The translations under genes were made by a program, and so were the position numbers. From the NCBI GenBank assembly GCA_905331475.1, contig CAJNYU010003363.1, positions 80,903 to 144,902 on the forward strand: a stretch of DNA of 64,000 nt, in the 5' to 3' direction. The stretch's first letter is position 1. The number at the start of each line of letters is the position of its first letter. This DNA is from Rotaria socialis. Its lineage: Eukaryota > Rotifera > Eurotatoria > Philodinida > Philodinidae. Positions 36,021 to 47,900 of this stretch are shown here, piece by piece. The notes beneath the pieces were generated by a model. That model was not told the origin of the DNA. It searched no databases and saw only the letters and a program-made list of their open reading frames with translations.

Positions 36021-39000
36021 TTAAAAGACAGTGCATTTTGTTTGTCGATTCATTTTTGCATTTGAGTCACATTGAAATGCTCGACTAAAGTGATGACTTG
36101 AATGCAACGAACCAATCATTCTAAATATTTAATTCTTGTAATATCAATTGCAATTAAAAATCAAAATCTACGTACCGATATCGAAATGGCGTATGAATCA
36201 TGTCACGTATATCTTTTCGTAAACGTTCGTTTAAATAATTTCCACACCATATCTATAGAAATAGACTCAAACTTAATTTTAAGTTTGAAAAAACGACAAG
36301 CCGATTTTTTATACTTGACTAAAAGCTATAAAAAACATTTGTTCCGAATTGTATCGACCAAGTAATGGTAGTCGATGTTCATCGCCGTGTACTTTTAGCC
36401 ATTGTTTATAAGCAAGAAACGCTAATTCTGTTCCAGCTATATCAGCTATGTTTTCTGAACGAGTTGTATTCCCGTTCAATGTCATATTCACTTGTTCATA
36501 GGTATAATTTGAATATTGCTCAACAATACAACGTTCAGTTTCTCGATATGTAGCATCGGTTTCATTATTCCACCATTGAAATAAATTTCCGTGCTCATCA
36601 AAATAACGGCCATTGGTATCAAAACCATGTATGATTTCATGCGCTATTACCATACCAATACGACCATAGATAACAAAACTAAAAAAAGTAGAAACTGATA
36701 AATTATGAAAAATGTTTTGTTTTTTTCAATAAAATGTACTGTGGAAATTTTGAATTATAAAGAAATGGTCGTGTCATACCAACAGGTATAATAATAGCGT
36801 TACGATTACTATCATAGAGCGCATTCACTTGAGCTGAACTTGTCATCCATCTACCAACAAAACAAATAGGATGAAGGAGGAAATATGGATATGAACGTTT
36901 GACTTACTGTTTCTTATCGACTGGTTTTCGAAAGAGAGCAATATTTTTCTTTACTTCATTTTCCAATAGACCGATAACATTTTTCAAATGGCTTTCAAAA
37001 GAAATATTTAACTAAATGATATGAAAAATTAAATATCATAAATTAACTTAAATTAAATTATAACTTACATGAGAATGACTGAAATTTAAATAAGTTTTAT
37101 TGAGTATTTCAAGTGGATAAGCTATAAATTCGCTCATTAATTGTGCCTAAAAAATTTGAATAAATCTTACAATTTTCAGTGATTTTCTGCCTTGACATAC
37201 TTTAGCAAGTGCTACTTTTTTCGTATCATTTGTCATCCAAGTATTACGTTTGATTGTTTCGTAGAATGTACTTCGAATATTTTGAATAAGTTCTTGTAGC
37301 TATTATAAACAAAATATATTTCTACAAGATACAAAAAAACGAATTTGGTTTTGTTTTACTTCTTCGCGAATATTATCATCCGATTGAGATTTTAAATAGA
37401 GATATGTCATCGGTTGGGCAAATGCTTCATCAGCTCGGTTCAATAAACAATGTGAACCGATACCATGAGGAACGCCTCCCTATAATATTTTTAGAAAGAC
37501 AAATGACAACATTTGTGTGTTGAATTTTACCTGAGTATAGCGTACAAGTTCGAGATGTGCTTCACGAAAATTCTTACTCATGTCAGGTACGAGACTAGCA
37601 ATAACACGCCACAAACAATAACTTGCTATAGTACTATTTGAATAAGAAAAAGAACAGAGAATTTTCCTTTCGTATAGAAAAAAATATCGAATTATATTTG
37701 GTTCATTACCGTGAATCATATTGACGAATAAGCTTTTCAAGATCTTCAATATATTTAGTAGCATAGAGTACGATAACACGTTCATCTAATGGGATATATT
37801 CTTTGAAAACAATATGAAAATATTCTGTCCAATTGATCGAAGGTACCATATTTTGTAAGTCACGAACACTTATTTTATTATAAAAATCAATCACAGTATT
37901 TGATGGTTGATCATCGCGAATCTAAATACAATAAATGAGGAAACATCGAATTCGCATCCGATCGTTATGTGTACTGCAAAAACTGAGTCGATTTATATAT
38001 GTTGTGAATAATTCTAAGAAAAAAATTTTTTTTTTTGAAAAATCCCTGTAAAACACCCCGCCCCCCCCCCCCGCCTAAGGGATGGTCTGGGCAATACTGA
38101 CAATTTTTTCGATAACTCAGCCATTTCTTGACGGATCCTTCTCATCTTCGAACTCGACTGAGATATCAATGAGATCATTGTGTGTACAAAATTTCATGAC
38201 AATTGGATGAGGCTTTCAAAGGTTATCGTGTTAACGACCGGACGGACAAACTGACTGAATCTAGAGTGTACTCACTTTTTTTGAGTACACAAAAACTGCT
38301 TGAGAAAAATTTTTGGTAAATTTTTTTAAATATTTCAATCAATGAATAAAGGCATGACAATTCAAAGTATTCGTCCTTCATATATAATAGATTTAATTAA
38401 TTTAAAACACGGTAAATATTATGTTTGTTTAATGGATTAACCTTTTAGTGTTTACAAGTCCTGCTGTCAACAAAGTCGACGCCAACGCTTGCCCTTATAT
38501 TCACCTGTCATTACTGTGCTTTTTTTCTCATTAATTATTGAAAGTCTAATAACAAATAACAGATCGTGCAGTTGAATCTCATCTTTTAACTGTTAATTCT
38601 ACTGGGATTCGACGCTGACTCAGACATTTTTCCATCGCAAAACACTAAGATAAGCTGATAAGTACACTGTATCATTGATCTAACTGAAATGATTTCTATC
38701 ATAATATACAACTGAGTTGAATACGTCCCATTGGTCTTGAAGAGATTTTGATAGAGTCGATCATAAATCAAAATTAATTGATTCACTACTAGCCTTCGAC
38801 AAGTAAAATCACGTCTCAAAAGACTAGATATCAATGCTCAAACTCATACGAAAATATTGAACAGACAAAAATCTCACCTACGTTGGCGAGTGCTATCTCC
38901 ATATTGAGTATTCGTTGCATGTCATGGTTTGCCAATGTTCGTTCAACACCCAAACTCTTAGCTACACTAACCATAAATTTCAAATAAGCATCTATTTCAT

Positions 39001-40096
39001 CTTTGGACTCATAGGCTGCTGACGCTTGTAAAAATACTGATGGATGATTAATCTAAAAACAACAAAAAAAATGATTGTTCTTTCTTTCATTCATTGCAAT
39101 TACCAAAATAATATGTTGAGTATTATTCATATCATCAGCTGCGACTTTAAGTTCAAATAATGGTTCAGTATTAAATTTTACATGAAGCTCCGCAAGTAAT
39201 CGTTCAAGAGATAATTTCGGTTTCCATTGCTCGCCATAAAGAGGAGGAAATCCACCAAAACGATCCAAATGATGAAGCAATAAATCAAGTGTTGCATTTT
39301 CAACTGCGGACGAATCTCGATCTTTACGGAAATAACAAAATATCTTTTGTTTCTTTTTCCTCTCAAGAAAAAGATCATTTACCTGTACTAACACATGTTT
39401 GATAAAATATTTTAAGCTTTCTTACAGCGTCTGGCTCAGTATCAAGAATAGGTTTACGAAGTAATTCTATCAGTGAATAAAAACAAAATAGTAGAATTCA
39501 TTTAAGACAAAAAATTCATTGCATTTAATACCGCGATAAAGATCAACAACGTCATTGACAAATGATTCAAATGAGGAACGTACATTACGACCCTCAGGTA
39601 TTGGATGGCTTTTATCCCAATTACCACAAGCAAATTGATAGAAATCCTATATTGACAATATCATAAATAGATTTAACGGAGAAGTGAGACGTACTTCACA
39701 CGGATCAACTGCTATATCCATTGCATTGTATGTGTCAGCTGCTAATGAGATGCATTCAGGTGTTAAACATAATTGTCCTTATAATAAACAAACAGTAAAT
39801 ATTTTTAGAATATAAATGAAAAAATTTCTCTTTGACTTACTGTCTATTCGTACTCGTGTATGTAAAATATATAAAAACAGTAAAGAAATAACAATGGCAA
39901 TAGCAAGTACAAGTGAAAGACATAAACCAAATGTGAGTTTATTTTGACATAAATGAGCTTTAAGCCAATTTGTTGAATTTTTATGTTTTTTCGTTGACGT
40001 TGAAGCTGGTCGAATTTGTGTTTCGGCCATAAGACAATCGTGTTCACCAGATGTTACTGACGGTTGTGGAACACTTGTCATATTTCCGTTGTTCAT
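36021..40096 (-). CDS. Neprilysin-family (M13) membrane zinc metallopeptidase
   Basis: Type II membrane endopeptidase expected to cleave extracellular peptides. Exon 1 (40096-39841) encodes a cytoplasmic segment and one transmembrane helix (LTFGLCLSLVLAIAIVISLL). The ectodomain follows over many short-intron exons: Cys-containing CLTPECISLAADT, DFYQFACGNW (39.6 kb), AQVNALYDSNRNAIIIP (36.8 kb), and the zinc site HEIIHGFD with third ligand in ENIADIAG (exon 36678-36315). The C-terminal exons are 36252-36176 (IWCGNYLNERLRKDI) and 36120-36021 (MIGSLHSSHHFSRAF to KCTVF-stop); both are short and were found by their family motifs. The final residue is Phe where vertebrate members end in Trp. The exon that begins IRDDQPSNTVIDFY starts at about 37921, and the intron before it carries a dispersed repeat. 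Neprilysin versus ECE sub-family is not resolved. Confidence 0.94.
37930..38298. repeat. Dispersed repeat family R1, internally deleted copy in a neprilysin intron
   Basis: It matches 18613-19125 at both ends but lacks about 175 bp directly after TGTACTGCAAAAA. It has the same terminal hairpin (GTGTACTCA / TGAGTACAC, 38266-38290) with a 7-base loop instead of 5, and a C-rich insertion (about 38057-38074). Its left edge lies within tens of bases of the acceptor of the exon at about 37921. Confidence 0.85.
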
Positions 40097-41982
40097 AGAA
40101 GTATTAGTTTTTGTTTGTTAGTAAATCTTTTGTACGTGATTGTCGAATAATTTGTCTTGTTATTTTTAAGTAGACTAATTTTCGTGTCAATTATTTGCCT
40201 TGTTTATAACGTGTCATGTTTACAAGTCAGATCACCGTTTCACTTTTTGACCTGATCTATAAAAGTAAATTAGTAAGAAAAAGAAGAAGAAAAACTGAGA
40301 AAAAGAAAATGAGAAAAAAAAGATGTCTGTTTGTCATCACTTAGACATAGACACATACAAACGTCTTGATGCATTAATTTAGAGCTATGGTTTCCTATAC
40401 TTGTATATGTTGTCTACATTTCTCTCTCTCTCTCTCTCTCGTGTTTCCGGCTTGATGCTCTTGCATCAAGTTGCGAACATAGTAGTCGGTCTAAGAAGGT
40501 ATATAAAAATATGATACTCGTTTTTCTCAGACGAATGAGAGCTCGACGAACAAATCTCAATGAAAAAAGACAAGAACTATATTAAGATATGAATAGATTG
40601 TATCATGTGGAAGTAGTCAGAGGCTTCATTTGCAGTGCTTATTTTCTAGAATCTCTATTATAGTATGCCTAGCTCATTTAATGCCAACCAAAGCGTATAG
40701 TTTTTTCATAACAATGAACATAAAAGAAGAAGAAGAAGAAGAAGAAGAAGAAGAAGAAATCATTGGATAAGAAAATGTCTTTTACTTAACTACGGTTTAT
40801 CCACATCGTTTTTTTCTTGGTCTATCTTCTATGATGAATATAATCATAGGATATATAATGTCAAACATTGATATTGAAGATATACATTTGTATATGTTAC
40901 AATAATATCGACACTTGACATTCCACAATAGGAGAATATATCATAACAGCGAAGAATCGATCAATTATTGATTACTTCTTAGAATAATATACGTCATTTG
41001 TATATTCTCAAGAGTACATATTTCCTGTATTGATTGACGATGCTCGATGTAGTGAAAGTGATTTTGTTCGAATTTATCATTAAGGATAAATGAAAAGAAA
41101 TCGATTAATCATTCAAAAAAACGGAAAAAAATGAATACTAGAACATGTCAAATAGTGATTTCTTATTAGCTCAAGGCTAACTATGTCTATTTAAGATTAG
41201 TATAAATATGTCGTGAATTATGATAAGGAAAAAGTTACATTATTATTAATGCAAGTTTCTTATGTAAATATTTGGAATGTAATTGAGCTTTACATCATCA
41301 TTTTAAGTACATTAGTATAAATATTATTGTTTGTTCGTTTTCTATAAAATAAACGATACATTATGAATATTCTTTCAGTAACATTTTAAATCCGATATTG
41401 ATTATATAATAATAATGTAATGCAAAAAAAAAATTAGGAAGAAAAATTTCTAAGGCTTTTATCAATAGTGGTAATCGTCTGAGAGTGATGACCATGATAT
41501 AATTTCACATTATTATACTTTGTATCTGATTGTTTTTACTATTTATCCACGATATCACTGAACAAATGAAACAACGAAAATAAATTCTCAGTCGTCTATA
41601 ATTCTCAATCTTGATAGATTTGAATCGAGGTCCTTTCGAATTCAGTCGGAATAGAATGATTTCTTTTCTGTACATAAAAAAGTGTGAATTTTACATTGAC
41701 ATCAACAACTCTTGGCGCAATCTATATGTTTCCTAACAAATCTTCAATTCAAATTATCTTCTATACATACAGGTATATATATATTCTTTATTAAATAATG
41801 AAAATTTTCATGTTTTAAATATCATTTTATGATACATATGATTTGCGTTTTTAACACAAAAAAAAAGAAAGAAATAAACCCATTACATGTATAGTAAAAA
41901 CGTTCATGTTTCGACACTATTCAAGCACAGTATCGATGTTGACTTAAAAGTAATTTCAATTTAATTTTTTTAAAGCGTTTGT
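40097..41982. other. Intergenic region between neprilysin promoter and MED23 3' end
   Basis: About 1.9 kb. Contains (CT)n at 40422-40440 and (GAA)n at about 40724-40758. A minus-strand AATAAA (plus 41787-41792) about 190 nt below the MED23 stop is a likely polyadenylation signal. No gene seen. Confidence 0.55.
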
Positions 41983-44900
41983 TTATCGTTGTTGTGGAGT
42001 GCCATCCGGTCCCATTGCAGTATTCATAGCCGTTGTTAATTGGAAGTTTTGTGGTGATACACCATAGGATTGTAATGGCACTGATCCGGCTGTATATTGC
42101 ATTGACATAGAAGATGTACTAGCAGTTCTTTGTCCATGACTAGATGCATTTGAATTTGGAGCATCGTTTACTGCTGTTGATAATGGTGTAGCTCCTGTTA
42201 CCGGTCCTTGCACGTGCATCGATGATGAGACATCAGTTTTTGCACAAAGAAAGTGCAGACGTGAACGAAGCTTTTCACAATGTAAATTATTCACAACTGT
42301 TTCAATACGATCACGTATTGCATCGCCAACAACAATATATTTAATATGATAAAGAAAATTAGCTATCGTATCAACGTTTACGAACGATTGCTGATGAGTG
42401 TCAACACGAGCAATCAGATCATAGGGTACAATAACAAACTAAAAGAAAAACAATAACAATAACATTGGTTTATGTTTGTTTTTAATTGGTGCTTACTTCA
42501 AGCAATAATTTTGTTGATTCAGTTTGTATACGTTGAAGAAAAGGTCCGATCAATTGAAATGCTAATAATAATTGATTTTCATTCTTTATTGTTTGTAAAA
42601 ATTGGGTTTGAATCAAACTAGAATTTGAAGCAAAAAACATAATGATGAAATTTTTATTGAGGAAAAATTATCATACACTAGGAATGGTTGTAAATGACTT
42701 ATACTTCCATGAAGCCATATTGAATGAACAACAGCTACGAAACAGCAGACCATATTTTCTGTATGCGTGCAAAATCGTTCTCGAAAATTAAGTAAATCCA
42801 TTATATCTGTTGGTGAACAACGTAACAAAAGTGGATGTTCAAATATTTGATTCATTCTTTCGAACAATTGTGTCCAATAGAATTCCTAGAGAGTTAAAGT
42901 TTTATTATTTTTCAATGGCATCATAGAATACTTACAGGTAAAGCCGAAAACAGAAGACCCATAGCATTAAGATATTTCAAAAAATTTGCTCGAGGAATTT
43001 GAGCGTCACTAAAATATGAATGAGTAGATTGAAATTTATTTTTTATTCAGATAGACGTATAATCAGTTTTAGTAAAACTTTGAATTCTATCTAATGATAA
43101 ATTTTTTACGATTTTCATATCAATCATCTTAACGAGACATAGCGAGTCTTATAGTGCAAAATGTATTTAATTGTCTCTGTATAATATGAAATTCGATATT
43201 TTTGACGTGCATTGAACTTGTGCACGCTGAAAATTGATCTATGATTCGAGCTAGTTTCCATGGTTTACTTTGAAATTTTATTGCTATTCATATTGCTCTA
43301 TATCTCAGGATAAGGGTACATCATATCTTTCGTGTATCACCCTCAAGTGTAGCTTTAATTATTAATTAGAAAGTGAATAGTTTGTCTGTGTCACATCACA
43401 TTACTTCGAGCGCTCAGAATTTGCCACATTCTCTTTTCTAATTAAAATTTTCGTCAATCAACTTACGCTGTTATGAATGGTTCAGCAAATAATTTCCATG
43501 GATTGAAATTTTCTTGGCCCGTATAGAAAAATACTTCAATCGCTAAGCAATTTATTAATTGTACTGATGGATTTGCAAATTCATTATAACGCCAATCAAT
43601 ATTGTATTCATATGAATTTTTCTCATAGATAGGTGCACGGGAGTTAAGGAAAATAGAACAAAAATAAACCTAGAAACTCTTTTTAAAATTAAAATAAAAC
43701 AATGAAAAAGGATATCATCAACAAGTTTATGCAATAAATCAATTGCATAGCGTGAATTGAACACAGGCGCTGGCACTTGTCGTTTGTCGCCATCAAGACG
43801 AAGATAATTTTCTACGTAAGCTGTGAAATTACTTGAAAAACACCATTCCATTTTACGCATCTGATAAATATTTCCTTAAATAAATAAAATTTCGTTTAGA
43901 AATACTTCAAAAACATTAGTTTCGTTTCTCTTCGTTACCAATCATTCCAATAATAAGTGATTGCCGAAAAGGAGCTTTTTCGCGTAATTTTTTTTCATAA
44001 ACAAATAACGTATGATATAAAAATGTTACTGGTGCAGCTAGAAGAAATTTTATATTTAACATTAAAGAAAAAGACAGATAATTATTCGTTTTTCTAACCA
44101 TGTACACGAAATAAATTGTGAGCTATTGGTAAAACTGTATCCACAATACGAGCATTGGGCATATGTTCAAACATTCGATTGATTATTAATTCAAATATCT
44201 AAATAAACGCTCATGAAACTTTCTTATTCTTTTATTTCGATTAATAAATTCATATAAATATTAATGAGATTATTTTTCAAATCAGTTTTTTCACGAATAT
44301 CAATGCCTGACTTAATAAATGCTAAAACTCAAGTAGAAAAATGTTCCTTAATCTATTCGATTGGAACATTAGTATTCATGGATGATTCAAATCGTTATAT
44401 AGCTGAATATTATCAGGTCCCATTATCACATAAACGACGTGTTAAATCGAAAAGAATTCATTCCGAAAAATAACTTACAGGTAAAAGACGAAGACACATA
44501 TTGCTGTAATAAGTTGGCAAATATCGTTCCACTGTCTAGAATAAGAAAATCAAGATTTCTTGTTTGATCTGATACATTGCTTTTGAAGGCTTACTGTTTG
44601 TAAATAATCTTTAACAAAACCTTCCATAAAGAAGCGTTCATTATTTTTCTAAAAAATAAAATCATAAAAACCTTCTCCTGAAAAATATTCATCGAAGAAA
44701 CGTACCTTATGATATTCACAATGGAATTTTTCGTGGAAATTTTTCATACTCCAAATATCACAGGAAATCTAATAAGACATGAAAATCATAGAATAATTAT
44801 TTATAATAGAACTATTTTTTTACGTACACTTTTAGCAATATTACTAAAATCTCGAATTATTTCTGATAATGTATTTGAATTAATCATAAAATAGAATAGA

Positions 44901-47900
44901 ATATGAACATAGGGTGTTTTCGGTTCTTCCAATGGTCGAAGAAACTAACACGTAAACAAAATATATGTTCCTAAAATTATTTTGGTTAAAACAAATAATT
45001 TACTAGAATAAGCAATAATCGATCAAGTTGAATTATATTATAACGTGTTGCCATAAGAACAACAGCATCGGCATACTGAATTAGAAATGGAATAGATGAA
45101 TGAAAATGAATGAAAATATTTTCTTGTTACTTTTTGCATAAATGTTTGACTATGATTTTGTTGTAAAGTTATTTCACGTAATATATATTCGGCTAATGTA
45201 CGATAATGACCATTCATTGAGCGTGAAAGAAGATTTTTGAAAATTCTAATTAGTCGAAACAATACAAAAAATATTATATTCAGCAAAACAATATCGACTT
45301 ACTCATAAAATGTATTAATATATGATCGTAATGGGCGATCCTCAATTGTCAGCTTTAGAAATACACTAAATTTTAAAAAAATTAAGATGTTTATTATTTT
45401 TGTACAAAATAAATGTGCTTCAAATTTGAATTTAGGAAAATTCTGTATTTAATTTCCCTGAATATTTAAAAAAAACATATTAGGTATCTATTGGAACACA
45501 TTTCAAGCTTTTTTTCTGTTCAAAATGAATCTCCGGCATAGCGACTAAAACATTTTTGTTTGAAAAAAAAATCAATTTGATTGCTGCAATTGTAGCAAAT
45601 CAATTCTGTATTAATGAGAAAACTTCAATATCGTAATTACCAAAGACAAGTTGTATTACTAGATTGACTGAAATGTTTTACAATTTCTTGTTCATTTGCT
45701 AACGAAGCTGAATCTATAATTGGAAATAATAATAGAAAAAACTTTTACAACAATAAATTTTACTTGTTAATTTTTTATAATCGTCATCGACACGTGCTCG
45801 TATATCTCTATAGGCATCATTAATTGGATGAGCTCGATACCAGTCAGCCATAAATGTTGGCATAGTTTCTAATGTTGATGCTGACCATGCATGTTGAGTA
45901 AGTTGCATAATATAAGATAAAAATTCCGTGCACCATGGTACGGGCATCGATTCAGATCCTAGAAGAAAAACGAAGTTTATATGTTATTGCTCATAATAAC
46001 TAGATCCACAAACCAGTAACAATAAATGATCGAGCAATGCATAAAATAAAAACTTTATTTATTTCTTCGGATTCTTTGGTGAATACTGATTGTAACATTT
46101 TCGAATCAATTAATTTTGGTACTTGATTATAAAGATCAGTACAATTAAATTGAAGTACAAGATTAAGTAAAAGATTTTGTATTCTAAACATCAATGAAAT
46201 AAATTGCAAAGTAGAACATATAATTCGTAAAGAAGAAAATTGTAACTTAGTGATTGCAATATTATCCTACGTACACGATATCAATCCTATTTTTCAACAC
46301 TTTTAAAATACTATGTTTTGTCTCCCACAATAATAGGCAATCTTATGGTTACACTCAATCTGATCTATGGGATTGAGATATAGGTGTGCCGTAGAAAGAC
46401 CGAAAGAAAAAATATCGAAAATTTGCACTAAGGTGTTTTTATTGTTGAAATTATAATAGCATCATAGCATAAATCATACATAAATAGGAATTATAAAGAA
46501 AAATACACATATCCAATATTTTACTAGTTGTTGTTGTTTTCTTCTGTTTGAAAATATATTTATCTGATACAATGAAAGGTTTTCCTTTTTGCGACTGAAT
46601 AAATGAAATAACTGGAGTTGGCAGACGACTGTCACCAGATAAAAATGAGCAAGCTGTAGTCATCATGATAGAATTTTAATCGTTGTATACTATTTTACGC
46701 TTATTTTAGGTAGTTTTCATAAGATATTACTTATCAATACTATCAATGGTTAACAGTGTCAAACCAATGGAATAATCAGATTAACAACAATGAACAATAA
46801 ACTATTAGAACCTTCATTTAGTAGAAACGTCGTTTTTTTCTATCTTTTCTGTTTTCGACATTTTTCCTTTTCGATATTTTTCTCTTCGACATTTATCCAT
46901 TCGACATTTTTCCCTTTCGATATTTTTCTTTCGGTATTGTTCTTTCGGTATTTTTCCTTTCGGCCTTTCTACGGCCAACCGAGATATAGTTTTGTCGCCT
47001 ATGACAATTTACTTACGCGCAATGTAATTGTGGATGACCAGCATGCAATGGTGATGCTAAGATACTTGAAAATTGTTGTAATAATTGTGCACGTATTGAT
47101 GTCGGTATACGATGAACACGGAATGTGAATAATTCTGCTAATAAATGTGCACCTAAATACCAATTTTTATTAATAATTGTTTCTGTTAAATTTAATAGCT
47201 CTTTTAAACGATCTTGTTCAACTTCTGGAAATGCTAAAAGACGTGCAAATGATTCAACGCCACCAGGCGATACCATTGACCATTGTGATGAGATAAATAA
47301 ATTTTTTGATATAATTTCACTATAGTATTGTCTTGCAACCAGGCATTTAACATGTGCGCTCATCGCATCTAATGATCGATATGGTATACCTTCAGATGGC
47401 CCGTATACATTATGACTCATGTGACTTGTTGGAATGGATTGAGAAGAATTGAGTATATAAACTTTAAATAATGTATCCATATATGGAGAATTTAATTTTG
47501 GATCGTTACCAACTAAGTCTAGAAGAAGATTCATTTAAATTCAGTTTATAAATTGAACAACATACTCCAACTGATATAAAATCGATAATCATCAATTGAT
47601 GATATTTTCCGATCTTCAAATGATTTCAAAGCTCTACAGAAAAAAAAAGAAAACGAATAAAGAAAAACATTTTACTAATTTTTCTCACGTACTCAACATG
47701 AAGATAAAGTGCATTAGGTGTTTGATGTTGGGGTAATGATGTTGATTGAGTTGTTGCAGCTATGGCCGGTATAACGCGTGCCGTTAGAAAATACCAATTG
47801 GATGCTGCTGCTGTTGCAACAACTGATTGAAAATCACGATAATCTGGTTCAGGTAATGGTTGACTATCCGGATAGAGTGCTCGTATAAGATCAAGTAAAA

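Noticed and set aside
43086-43440. Possible transposon insertion in a MED23 intron
   Set aside because: Only an ~11-bp inverted repeat (TTAATTAGAAA) was found and no target duplication; not enough evidence.
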